Part shown: positions 1 through 6,989 of the stretch, piece after piece
Numbering within the stretch: the first letter of the stretch is position 1
Layout: every line of letters begins with the position of its first letter
Origin: Mycobacterium parascrofulaceum ATCC BAA-614
Lineage (GTDB): Bacteria; Actinomycetota; Actinomycetes; Mycobacteriales; Mycobacteriaceae
Direction: 5' to 3'
NCBI RefSeq assembly: GCF_000164135.1
Contig: NZ_GG770555.1
Coordinates: 63,383 to 102,277 of the forward strand
DNA: 38,895 bases
Notes under the pieces: model-generated
The model's database searches: none
What the model was told of the DNA's origin: nothing
What the model saw: the letters and a program-made list of their open reading frames with translations, nothing else
Made by a program: the position numbers and the translations under genes

Positions 1-653
1 GCCCCGGCGGCCACGCACGCGTCCAGGGCCACGCCGTCGCTGCCCAGGTACGCGGCGACGATGTCGACGCGCGGCGCCCGCGCCGCGCTCAGATCCCCCA
101 GCTGCGGCCGCGTCTTGGAGCCGGCCAGCGTGACACCGCCGTTCACGGTGCCGATCAGCTCACCGGCGAAGCCGCTCAGGTCGTCGGTCGCCACCTTGTT
201 CAGACCCAACGGCTGCAGCACCCGGCCGGCGAAACACACCAGCACCCCCAGGCCGCGGGCGGCGGGGCTGCCCGCCACCGCCAGCGCCGCGCGCAGGTTG
301 GCCGGGCCGTCGGCATCCGGGGCGTCCGCGCCGCGCATCGCGCCGGTCAGCACCACCGGGACGTCCCCGGCGTGGGTGAGCTCGAGCCACAGCGCGCTCT
401 CCTCCATGGTGTCGGTGCCGTGGGTGACCACCACACCGTCGGCGCCGCCGTCGACCGCCGCCCGCACCGCGCCGCGGATCCGGTCCCAGTCGGCCGGCAC
501 CAGCCGGGAACTGTCCAGCGCCAACACGTCGACCACGTCGACGTCGAGCCCGGCGGCCAGCTCGGCCGCCCCGTACGCGGGCCGGTGCACGCCGTCCGCG
601 CCGGTGCCGGTCGATATCGTGCCTCCGGTGGCGATGACGGTGAGCCGGCCCAT
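1..653 (-). CDS. ansA: L-asparaginase, 3' end cut by window edge
   Basis: Type I/II-like L-asparaginase that hydrolyses asparagine to aspartate and ammonia. Reading the minus strand from 653 gives [18 protein letters not shown]; the TGGTIS motif supplies the first catalytic Thr. The second family motif, [11 protein letters not shown], supplies the Thr/Asp of the second active-site triad, and [20 protein letters not shown] follows. About 217 residues are present of an expected ~325; the C-terminal third lies outside the window. ATG at 653 was chosen because it matches the family N-terminus; an in-frame GTG seven codons upstream is an alternative. The gene is divergent from lspA with about 70 bp between the starts, so the two promoters must lie close together. 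The identification is firm. Confidence 0.93.
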   Translation of the reverse strand, partial: MGRLTVIATGGTISTGTGADGVHRPAYGAAELAAGLDVDVVDVLALDSSRLVPADWDRIRGAVRAAVDGGADGVVVTHGTDTMEESALWLELTHAGDVPVVLTGAMRGADAPDADGPANLRAALAVAGSPAARGLGVLVCFAGRVLQPLGLNKVATDDLSGFAGELIGTVNGGVTLAGSKTRPQLGDLSAARAPRVDIVAAYLGSDGVALDACVAAG

Positions 654-723
654 GGGGAGATCATCGCGCACGCCAACCATGAACACCGGCCGGCCCGCGT
701 CCGCGGTGGGGGATGATGTGAGA

Positions 724-1308
724 GTGCCCGAGGAACCCACCCGATCCACCGAGCCCGCGACCTCCACCGACCACGCCGAGGGCGGCGCGGCCACCGGCCC
801 GCGGCGGCCGCCGCGGCGGCTGCGGCTGTTGCTGTCGGTCGCGGCGATCGTCCTGGCCCTGGACATCGTCACCAAGGTGCTCGCGGTCAAACTCCTGCCA
901 CCCGGGCAACCGGTGCCCATCATCGGCGACACGGTGACCTGGACGCTGGTGCGCAATTCCGGGGCCGCGTTCTCGATGGCGACCGGCTACACCTGGGTGC
1001 TCACACTGATCGCGACCGGCGTGGTGGTCGGCATCTTCTGGATGGGGCGCCGGCTGGTGTCGCCGTGGTGGGCGGTCGGGCTGGGCATGATCCTGGGCGG
1101 CGCCATGGGCAACCTGGTCGACCGCTTCTTCCGGGCGCCCGGCCCGCTGCGCGGCCACGTCGTGGACTTCCTGTCGGTCGGCTGGTGGCCGGTGTTCAAC
1201 GTCGCCGACCCCTCCGTGGTCGGCGGCGCCATCCTGCTGGTGGTGTTGTCGATCTTCGGCTACGACTTCGACACCGTGGGCAGGCGGAAGGCCGACCGGG
1301 GCCGATGA
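724..1308 (+). CDS. lspA: Lipoprotein signal peptidase (signal peptidase II)
   Basis: Membrane aspartyl protease that cleaves the signal peptide of diacylglyceryl-prolipoproteins ahead of the lipidated Cys; LprI in this window would be a substrate. With the GTG start at 724 the protein has 194 residues, a Pro/Glu-rich cytosolic tail of ~40 residues and four hydrophobic segments. Family motifs are [42 protein letters not shown] and [11 protein letters not shown]; the Asp residues of VVDF and NVAD are the expected catalytic pair. GTG 724 gives VPEEPT, like the M. tuberculosis start; GTG 718 and ATG 679 are in-frame alternatives. The stop overlaps the next start by 4 nt (ATGA), which indicates translational coupling to the pseudouridine synthase. 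Confidence 0.93.
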   Translation: MPEEPTRSTEPATSTDHAEGGAATGPRRPPRRLRLLLSVAAIVLALDIVTKVLAVKLLPPGQPVPIIGDTVTWTLVRNSGAAFSMATGYTWVLTLIATGVVVGIFWMGRRLVSPWWAVGLGMILGGAMGNLVDRFFRAPGPLRGHVVDFLSVGWWPVFNVADPSVVGGAILLVVLSIFGYDFDTVGRRKADRGR

Positions 1309-2231
1309 CCGACCGTTCCATGCCGGTCCCCGAGGGGCTGGCGGGCATGCGCGTGGACGCGGGGCTGGCGCGCCTGCTGGGGCTGTCCCGCAGCGCCGCC
1401 GCCGCCATCGCCGAAGACGGCGGCGTGGAACTGGACGGAGTGCAGGCCGGCAAGTCCGACCGGCTCACCGGCGGCGCGTGGCTGCAGGTGCGCCTGCCCG
1501 AGGCGCCGCCGCCGGTGGAGAACACCCCCGTCGACATCGAGGGCATGACGATCCTGTACTCCGACGAGGACATCGTTGCGGTCGACAAGCCGGCCGCGGT
1601 GGCCGCGCACGCGTCGGTGGGCTGGACCGGGCCGACGGTGCTCGGCGGGCTGGCCGCCGCCGGCTACCGGATCACCACGTCCGGCGTGCCCGAGCGGCAG
1701 GGCATCGTGCACCGGCTCGACGTCGGCACCTCCGGGGTGATGGTGGTGGCGCTGTCCGAGCGCGCCTACACCGTGCTCAAGCGGGCGTTCAAGCAGCGCA
1801 CGGTCGACAAGCGCTATCACGCGCTGGTGCAGGGACATCCGGACCCGTCGAGCGGGACGATCGACGCGCCGATCGGGCGGCACCGCGGCGGCGAGTGGAA
1901 GTTCGCGGTCACGACCAACGGCCGGCACAGCCTCACCCATTACGACACCATCGAGGCCTTCACCGCGGCCAGTTTGCTCGACGTGCACCTGGAAACCGGT
2001 CGGACACACCAGATCCGGGTGCACTTCTCGGCGCTGCACCACCCGTGCTGCGGTGACCTGGTCTACGGGGCGGACCCGAAACTGGCGAAAAGGCTTGGGC
2101 TGGAACGGCAATGGCTGCACGCCCGGTCGCTGTCGTTCGCCCATCCGGCCGACGGCAGGCGGATGGAGATCGTCAGCCCCTATCCGGCGGACCTGCAGCA
2201 CGCGCTCGACGTGCTGCGCGCCGAGGGCTGA
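1305..2231 (+). CDS. RluA/RluD-family pseudouridine synthase (Rv1540-like)
   Basis: RNA pseudouridine synthase of 308 residues. An S4-like N-terminal RNA-binding part (residues ~10-65, [19 protein letters not shown]) precedes the catalytic domain. The catalytic signature is [14 protein letters not shown], whose Asp is the universal nucleophile. Downstream are YHALVQGHP and the RluA-class block [19 protein letters not shown]. The substrate (23S rRNA or tRNA uridine) cannot be told from sequence. The ATG lies inside the lspA stop region (4-nt overlap), as in M. tuberculosis, so lspA and this gene form a two-gene operon. It ends just before a pair of overlapping inverted repeats at 2255-2282 that probably terminate transcription against the convergent methyltransferase gene. 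Confidence 0.9.
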   Translation: MTDRSMPVPEGLAGMRVDAGLARLLGLSRSAAAAIAEDGGVELDGVQAGKSDRLTGGAWLQVRLPEAPPPVENTPVDIEGMTILYSDEDIVAVDKPAAVAAHASVGWTGPTVLGGLAAAGYRITTSGVPERQGIVHRLDVGTSGVMVVALSERAYTVLKRAFKQRTVDKRYHALVQGHPDPSSGTIDAPIGRHRGGEWKFAVTTNGRHSLTHYDTIEAFTAASLLDVHLETGRTHQIRVHFSALHHPCCGDLVYGADPKLAKRLGLERQWLHARSLSFAHPADGRRMEIVSPYPADLQHALDVLRAEG

Positions 2232-2254
2232 TCAGTCTGATGGTCGTGACCCGT

Positions 2255-2282
2255 CCCCCAAGCTTCGCTGGGGGTGCCCCCA
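2255..2282. terminator. Overlapping inverted repeats between convergent genes
   Basis: The hexamer ccccca occurs at 2255-2260 and 2277-2282 and its complement tggggg at 2269-2274. Two mutually exclusive 6-bp stems are therefore possible: 2255-2260 with 2269-2274 (loop agcttcgc), or 2269-2274 with 2277-2282 (2-nt loop). There is no T tract. It lies between the ends of two convergent genes (2231 and 2308), so a bidirectional terminator is likely; this is an inference from position and symmetry. Confidence 0.5.
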
Positions 2283-2307
2283 GCGCCCGGCTTCGCCGCG
2301 CTTGCGA

Positions 2308-3069
2308 TCACTCAGCCGGCTTGCGCGCCTCGACCAGGAGCCGGACCGAGTGCGCGACGAACGGACCGTCGGCCTCGATGCGCTGGTGCAGTGCCCGCAG
2401 CCGCTCCCGGTAGGCGTCGACCGTGAAGTCCGGGACCGTCCAAATCACCTTGCGCAGGAAGTAGATAACGGCGCCGACGTCGAAGAACTCGGCCCGCATC
2501 CGCTCCATCCGCATATCGACGACGTCCATCCCGGCGGCCTCGGCCCGGGCGCGCTGAACGTCGGGGTGCAGCTCCGCCCATTTCTGCGGCTGGGGCCCGA
2601 TGAAGTATTCGACCAGTTCGGCCATCGTCGCGGGCCCGATCTGCTGGGCGAAGTAGGTGCCGCCGGGCCGCAGCACCCGGGCGATCTCGGGCCAGCGCAC
2701 CTCGATCGGGTGGCGGCTGGTCACCAAGTCGAACGCCGCGTCGGCGAACGGTAGCCGCGGCTCGCCCCCGGTCACCACCACCACCGCGCCGCGGGGGTGC
2801 AGGCGCTGGGTGGCCAGCGCGGCGTTGGGCGGCCAGGATTCCGTCGCGGCCATCGTCGGCGGAAACGTCTCGGCGCCGTCGAGCACCTCGCCGCCGCCGG
2901 TGTCGAGGTCGCAGGCGGCCGACACGTTCGCCAGCCGTCGGCTCATCTGACGCTGGTAACCCCACGACGGGCGTTCTTCGGTGGCGCGCCCGTCCAGCCA
3001 GGAGAAATCCCACCCCTCGACGGGTGCCGCGTCGGCCTCGGCGACGAGGTCGTCGAATGTGCGACCCAT
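2308..3069 (-). CDS. Class I SAM-dependent methyltransferase
   Basis: Predicted methyltransferase of 253 residues from ATG 3069; a second ATG at 3078 would add three residues. The Rossmann-type SAM site is readable as ACDLDTGGGEVL (motif I, DxGxG). Later blocks are VVVVTGGEPRLPFADAAFDLVTSRH (motif II/III) and IARVLRPGGTYFAQQIG, typical of Methyltransf_11-type enzymes. The substrate is unknown. As far as I recall there is no counterpart between Rv1540 and lprI in M. tuberculosis, so this is probably an accessory or lost gene. It lies 22 bp downstream of lprI on the same strand and could be read from the glbN-lprI promoter. Confidence 0.8.
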   Translation of the reverse strand: MGRTFDDLVAEADAAPVEGWDFSWLDGRATEERPSWGYQRQMSRRLANVSAACDLDTGGGEVLDGAETFPPTMAATESWPPNAALATQRLHPRGAVVVVTGGEPRLPFADAAFDLVTSRHPIEVRWPEIARVLRPGGTYFAQQIGPATMAELVEYFIGPQPQKWAELHPDVQRARAEAAGMDVVDMRMERMRAEFFDVGAVIYFLRKVIWTVPDFTVDAYRERLRALHQRIEADGPFVAHSVRLLVEARKPAE

Positions 3070-3090
3070 GCCGAGCATGCTAGGCGCCGG

Positions 3091-3726
3091 TCACGGTGCC
3101 CGGCAGACGAGCGTGGTGCCGTTCAAGTCGAGCTTGACCTCGCCCTGGTGCTCCCAGTACTCGGAGCCCTGCCGGCCGTACCGGGCGCCGCTGCCGGACG
3201 GCTCCTGGAACAGGATCTCCTGGTTGCCCTTCCAGTTGAGCACCGCCGCAGGCGGGTCGAATTCGTTGTAGAACTGCGCGGTCAGCGGCCCGGCGTCGGC
3301 GGGGCACTGGTAGGTGACGAGGGGCGGGCTCAGGGTGCCGGGGTCGGCGATGGCCAGCTCGACCAGCCGCGTCTGGTAGGCCTCGGCCAGGCAGGTGCCC
3401 GGTTGCGGGTTCTGCGCGCAGCCGTCGCGGGCGGCCGCCCAGGTGTTCTGCGCGGCCGTCAGCGCGGCCTGGTCCGCGCCGGGCCGGGCCAGCGCCTGCT
3501 GGTAGGCGGCCTGCAGGCGGTGGTCGAGGTCGGTCAGGTGGGGTTCGCCGCACACCAGTTGCTGGGCGGCGTTGGCGGGTTTGCCGCAGTCGAGCGCCGC
3601 CGCGGTGGACGGGGCAGGGGCGGTGCTGGTGGTGGTCGTCGTGGTGGTGGCGGCCGGCGGCGGGGCGGTCTTCGCGCCGCAGGCGCCCAGCGCCAGGGCG
3701 GCGACGATGAGGGCGAGCAGTCGCAT
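3091..3726 (-). CDS. lprI: Lipoprotein LprI, lysozyme inhibitor-like
   Basis: Exported lipoprotein of 211 residues. The signal peptide MRLLALIVAALALGAC ends in a lipobox (LGAC, lipidated Cys16). A Thr/Pro linker (~20-44) follows, then an LprI-type domain with Cys47, Cys59, Cys103 and Cys112, consistent with two disulfides. Last is an MliC-like domain (~138-211) with the loop SGSGARY (177-183) and a Cys141/Cys208 pair. MliC proteins inhibit C-type lysozyme, and M. tuberculosis LprI has been reported to do so; the SGSGxxY loop is the main support here. The Lys usually found in the second inhibitory loop is not obvious (YWEHQG instead). It is downstream of glbN on the same strand, as in M. tuberculosis. 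Confidence 0.88.
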   Translation of the reverse strand: MRLLALIVAALALGACGAKTAPPPAATTTTTTTSTAPAPSTAAALDCGKPANAAQQLVCGEPHLTDLDHRLQAAYQQALARPGADQAALTAAQNTWAAARDGCAQNPQPGTCLAEAYQTRLVELAIADPGTLSPPLVTYQCPADAGPLTAQFYNEFDPPAAVLNWKGNQEILFQEPSGSGARYGRQGSEYWEHQGEVKLDLNGTTLVCRAP

Positions 3727-3750
3727 ACCTGCTGACTACCGGTTGTGGCC

Positions 3751-3765
3751 CGCGCCCCGGGCGCG
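3751..3765. repeat. GC-rich hairpin between glbN and lprI
   Basis: A perfect inverted repeat cgcgcc-ccg-ggcgcg lies in the 112-bp gap between the glbN stop and the lprI start. A second short symmetry (gtggtgg/ccaccac) lies near 3791-3807. In an otherwise cotranscribed pair these could attenuate lprI or stabilise glbN mRNA. The function is not shown by sequence. Confidence 0.35.
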
Positions 3766-3838
3766 ACACGCCGAGATTGCCGCCAGGGTCGTGGTGGCTG
3801 CCACCACCACAGCCGCCACTGCACTCTCGGTGAACGGA

Positions 3839-4249
3839 TCAGACCGTGGCCGTGTTGGGCTCGCCCGTCGCGATCTCGGGTGCCAGCGGCGCGATCGCCC
3901 CGATGATCTCGGTCACGGTTCCCGACGGCACGCCGGCCGCGGCGAGCGCGTCGGACAGGTGGCCGGCCACCAGGTTGAAGTGGTGCATGGTGATCCCGCG
4001 GCCCCGGTGCACCTGCCGCATCGGCGCGCCGGTGTAGGGCTCCGGCCCGCCGAGGGCGGCGGCGAAGAACTCCACCTGCTTGCCCTTGAGGCGGTTCATG
4101 TTGGTTCCGGTGAAGAAGCCGCAAAGTTGGTCGTCGGCAAGCACGCGGGCGTAGAAGTCCTCGACCACGACTTCGATCGCCTCGCGCCCGCCGATCCGGT
4201 CGTAGACGGCGACCGGTTGCGGTCTGCGGAAGCGCGCCAGAATTTTCAT
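3839..4249 (-). CDS. glbN: Group I truncated haemoglobin (NO dioxygenase)
   Basis: Truncated haemoglobin N of 136 residues, which in M. tuberculosis converts NO and O2 to nitrate and protects respiration. All key residues sit at the M. tuberculosis numbers: Tyr33 (B10) and Gln58 (E11) in the distal pocket, Phe62 (E15, the tunnel gate) and His81 (F8, the proximal haem ligand), in the block [18 protein letters not shown]. The 2-on-2 fold glycine motif YDRIGG is at 16-21. The polar pre-A N-terminal extension ([12 protein letters not shown]) needed for fast NO turnover is present and basic. ATG 4249 fits the family length. It is the first gene of a minus-strand unit with lprI and is divergent from the SDR at 4535. 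Confidence 0.95.
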   Translation of the reverse strand: MKILARFRRPQPVAVYDRIGGREAIEVVVEDFYARVLADDQLCGFFTGTNMNRLKGKQVEFFAAALGGPEPYTGAPMRQVHRGRGITMHHFNLVAGHLSDALAAAGVPSGTVTEIIGAIAPLAPEIATGEPNTATV

Positions 4250-4534
4250 AATCCCGATTGGAACATTTCGGCGTTGCCTGGCCGTTAGTTCGCCATCTCA
4301 CGCGGATGTCTTTGCGTAACAAGCGGATTGCCCATTCCTGACGGCCGCGTCCGCGCAGGCGTGAGACGCGCGCCCCGCTTTACATGCCCGAAATCCGCAT
4401 CGGGCCGGGCCGGTGATGTCTTAGGTTGGCTTAATGACTCGCGTCACATCATTCACACAGCCCCACAAGGCGGTCGTGGTCAACGGGCAGGCCGGTTGCG
4501 GTCGGGGGGCCGACATCATCAGGAGCGAAAGCCG
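4250..4534. promoter_or_regulatory. Divergent intergenic region glbN / SDR
   Basis: This 285-bp region separates divergent genes and must hold both promoters. It is locally AT-richer than its surroundings near 4250-4330. A small inverted repeat, tgac-tcgc-gtca, is at 4435-4446, directly after a TAGGTT -10-like hexamer near 4422. A ribosome binding site, aggagcg, precedes the ATG at 4535. No specific regulator site can be named. Confidence 0.35.
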
Positions 4535-5575
4535 ATGAATCTGGGTGACATCACGAACCTGGTCGAAAAGCCGCTCGCGAATTTGGTGGAGAAGCCGATC
4601 GCGGCGGTGTCCCACCTCGTCAACACCCCCAACTCCGCGGGACGCTACCGCCCGTTCTATCTGAGAAACCTGCTGGACGCGGTGCAGGGCCGCACGCTGG
4701 ACGAGGCCGTCGCGGGCAGGACCGTCCTGATCACGGGGGGATCGTCGGGCATCGGCGAGGCCGCCGCCAAGCGGATCGCGGAAGCGGGCGGCACGGTGGT
4801 GCTGGTCGCGCGGACCCGGGAGAACCTGGAGAAAGTCGCCGCCGAGATCGAAGGCAACGGCGGCACCGCCCACGTCTACCCGTGCGACCTGTCCGACATG
4901 GACGCGATCGCCGCGATGGCCGATCAGGTGCTGGGCGACCTGGGCGGGGTCGACATCCTGATCAACAACGCGGGGCGCTCGATTCGGCGCTCGCTGGAGC
5001 TGTCCTACGACCGGATTCACGACTACCAGCGGACGATGCAGCTGAACTACCTGGGCGCCGTGCAGCTCATCCTGAAATTCATCCCGGGCATGCGGGACCG
5101 CGGGTTCGGGCACATCGTCAACGTCTCCTCGGTCGGCGTGCAGACCCGCGCCCCGCGGTTCGGCGCCTATATCGCCAGCAAGGCGGCCCTGGACAGCCTG
5201 TGCGATTCGCTCCAGGCCGAAACCGTCAACGACGGCGTCAAGTTCACCACGGTGCACATGGCCCTGGTCCGCACGCCGATGATCAGCCCGACCACGCTCT
5301 ACGACAAGTTCCCGGCGTTGACGCCGGACCAGGCGGCCGGGGTGATCGCCGACGCGATCGTGCACCGGCCCCGGCGGGCCAGCTCGCCGTTCGGGCAGTT
5401 CGCCGCCGTCGCCGACGCCGTGAACCCGGCGGTGATGGACCGGGTGCGCAACCGCGCGTTCGCCATGTTCGGCGACTCGGAAGCCGCCAAGGGCGACGAA
5501 TCGCCAAGCGAATCACCGCAATTCGACAAACGCAGCGAGACGTTTGTGCGGGCGACGCGCGGGATACATTGGTGA
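4535..5575 (+). CDS. SDR, fatty acyl-CoA reductase-like (Rv1543-like)
   Basis: Short-chain dehydrogenase of 346 residues with a ~60-residue N-terminal extension before the Rossmann fold. The cofactor motif TGGSSGIG is at ~67-74, NNAG at 144-147, the catalytic Ser at ~198-199 (NVSSVG), and Tyr212/Lys216 in AYIASK. The extension contains PFYLRNLLDAVQGR, typical of the mycobacterial acyl-CoA reductases. The M. tuberculosis orthologue Rv1543 is reported as a fatty acyl-CoA reductase for wax ester alcohols; that function is transferred by similarity, not shown here. The extension opens with a small internal duplication (NLVEKPLA, NLVEKPIA). ATG 4535 is preceded by aggagcg. The next gene starts 4 nt after the stop. 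Confidence 0.88.
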   Translation: MNLGDITNLVEKPLANLVEKPIAAVSHLVNTPNSAGRYRPFYLRNLLDAVQGRTLDEAVAGRTVLITGGSSGIGEAAAKRIAEAGGTVVLVARTRENLEKVAAEIEGNGGTAHVYPCDLSDMDAIAAMADQVLGDLGGVDILINNAGRSIRRSLELSYDRIHDYQRTMQLNYLGAVQLILKFIPGMRDRGFGHIVNVSSVGVQTRAPRFGAYIASKAALDSLCDSLQAETVNDGVKFTTVHMALVRTPMISPTTLYDKFPALTPDQAAGVIADAIVHRPRRASSPFGQFAAVADAVNPAVMDRVRNRAFAMFGDSEAAKGDESPSESPQFDKRSETFVRATRGIHW

Positions 5576-5579
5576 CATC

Positions 5580-6383
5580 ATGAGCCTTCCGAAACCCGAC
5601 ATCGCGACCACCGTCGTCATCACCGGCGCCTCGTCCGGCATCGGCGCCGAACTGGCCCGCGGGCTGGCCCGCCGCGGCTTCCCGCTGCTGCTGGTCGCGC
5701 GGCGCCGGGAGCGCCTCGACGAACTCGCCACCGAGGTGGGCCAGGAGTACTCCGTGGCCGTCGAGGTGCTGCCGCTGGACCTCGGCGACCCGAACGGCCG
5801 CGCGAAGCTGGCGGACCGGCTGCGCGCCGAGCCGATCGCCGGGCTGTGCAACAGCGCCGGGTTCGGCACCAGCGGCGTCTTCCACGAGCTGCCGCTGGAA
5901 CGCGAAAGCGAGGAGGTCACCCTCAACGCGCTGGCGCTGATGGAGCTCACCCACGCGGCCCTGCCCGGCATGATCGAGCGCGGCGCCGGCGCGGTGATGA
6001 ACATCGCGTCCATCGCCGGCTTTCAGCCGGTGCCCTACATGGCGGTCTACTCGGCGACCAAGGCCTTCGTGCAGACGTTCTCCGAAGCCGTGCACGAGGA
6101 GCTGCACGGAACGGGGGTCTCGGTCACGTGTTTGTGCCCGGGGCCGGTGCCGACCGAGTGGGCCGAGATCGCCAACGCCGAGCGGTTCAGCATCCCCATC
6201 GCGCAGGTGTCGCCGCGCGACGTCGCCGAGGCGGCGATCGCCGGGATGCTGGCCGGCAGGCGCTCCGTGGTGCCCGGCGTCGTACCCAAGGTCGTGAGCA
6301 CCGGCGGCCGGTTCGTGCCGCGCAGCCTGCTGCTGCCCGGCATCCGGATCGGCAACCGGTTCCGCGGGGGACCCAACCGCTGA
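5580..6383 (+). CDS. SDR family oxidoreductase (Rv1544-like)
   Basis: Classical SDR of 267 residues without the N-terminal extension of its neighbour. The cofactor motif TGASSGIG starts at ~15, the NNAG position reads CNSAG (~90-94), the catalytic Ser is near 144 (NIASIAG), and Tyr157/Lys161 lie in VYSATKAF. Arg-rich VARRRERL after the second strand suggests NADP(H). The C-terminal PGPVPTEW block is the usual PG motif. The substrate is unknown; a ketoacyl or ketone reductase of lipid metabolism is plausible from the family. ATG 5580 is 4 nt after the preceding stop with no separate Shine-Dalgarno, so translation is probably coupled. Confidence 0.87.
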   Translation: MSLPKPDIATTVVITGASSGIGAELARGLARRGFPLLLVARRRERLDELATEVGQEYSVAVEVLPLDLGDPNGRAKLADRLRAEPIAGLCNSAGFGTSGVFHELPLERESEEVTLNALALMELTHAALPGMIERGAGAVMNIASIAGFQPVPYMAVYSATKAFVQTFSEAVHEELHGTGVSVTCLCPGPVPTEWAEIANAERFSIPIAQVSPRDVAEAAIAGMLAGRRSVVPGVVPKVVSTGGRFVPRSLLLPGIRIGNRFRGGPNR

Positions 6384-6413
6384 GTTTCGCTGGGCTGGGG
6401 CACCCCCCGCTGG

Positions 6414-6467
6414 CGAGTGTCACGCCAGCGTGGCATTGAGCATCGAGTGTCACGCCAGCGTGGCATT
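6414..6467. repeat. Two tandem palindromic repeats, 30-bp period
   Basis: A 24-nt unit occurs exactly twice, at 6414-6437 and 6444-6467, separated by gagcat. Each unit contains an imperfect palindrome, tgtcacgccagcgtggca, that can fold into a stem of about 8 bp with one G:T-type pair. The pair lies between the stop of the SDR gene and the GTG of the SRPBCC gene, downstream of a gctggggcacccccc element. Tandem RNA hairpins acting in termination or attenuation, or a dispersed intergenic repeat, are the two readings. Confidence 0.75.
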
Positions 6468-6491
6468 CACCGGGGAGCAAGGAGGAATCGC

Positions 6492-6923
6492 GTGGCCGCA
6501 GTTGACCTGACCGCCGACGTACCGATGAGCCCGCAGGAGATGTGGGACCGCGTCTCCGACCTGTCGGACCTGGGTGACTGGCTGGTGATGCACGAGGGGT
6601 GGCGCAGCGACCTGCCCGACGAACTCGGCGAGGGCGCCCAGGTGGTGGGCGTGGCCCGGGCCAAGGGCTTCCGCAACCGCGTGACGTGGACGGTCACGAC
6701 GTGGGACCCGCCCCATCAGGTGGCGCTGTCGGGGTCCGGCAAGGGCGGCGCCAAGTACGCCGTCACGCTCTCCGTACAGGCCGCCGAAGAGGGATCGACG
6801 CTGGGCCTGCGGCTCGAGCTGGGTGGGCGTCCGCTGTTCGGGCCGGTCGGTTCGGCGGCGGCGCGGGCCGTCAAGGGCGACGTGCAGAAGTCGTTGCAGA
6901 ACTTCGTCGAGCTGTACGGATAA
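6492..6923 (+). CDS. SRPBCC/START-like lipid-binding fold protein (Rv1546-like)
   Basis: Protein of 143 residues with the polyketide-cyclase/START-like pattern. It begins [29 protein letters not shown], a typical first strand and helix. [22 protein letters not shown] and the [13 protein letters not shown] strands follow, and a long C-terminal helix ends in [12 protein letters not shown]. Such folds bind or modify hydrophobic ligands; no catalytic residues can be named. The GTG at 6492 was chosen for the strong ribosome binding site aggagg at 6480-6485, in preference to an in-frame start at 6417 that would translate the repeats. It precedes dnaE1 by 66 bp and is probably transcribed with the SDR genes or from its own promoter. 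Confidence 0.82.
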   Translation: MAAVDLTADVPMSPQEMWDRVSDLSDLGDWLVMHEGWRSDLPDELGEGAQVVGVARAKGFRNRVTWTVTTWDPPHQVALSGSGKGGAKYAVTLSVQAAEEGSTLGLRLELGGRPLFGPVGSAAARAVKGDVQKSLQNFVELYG

Positions 6924-6974
6924 AACGGCTCGACACACTTCGCGACACGCCCGAAACCCGTCGGTCCTCGGTCA

Positions 6975-6980
6975 TAGACT
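6975..6980 (+). promoter_or_regulatory. Candidate -10 element of dnaE1 (leaderless)
   Basis: TAGACT fits the mycobacterial TAnnnT -10 pattern. It ends 9 nt before the dnaE1 ATG, so transcription would begin at or next to the start codon. No ribosome binding site precedes the ATG, which agrees with a leaderless mRNA. No clear -35 is seen. This is inferred from spacing only. Confidence 0.4.
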
Positions 6981-6989
6981 GGCGTCCCT

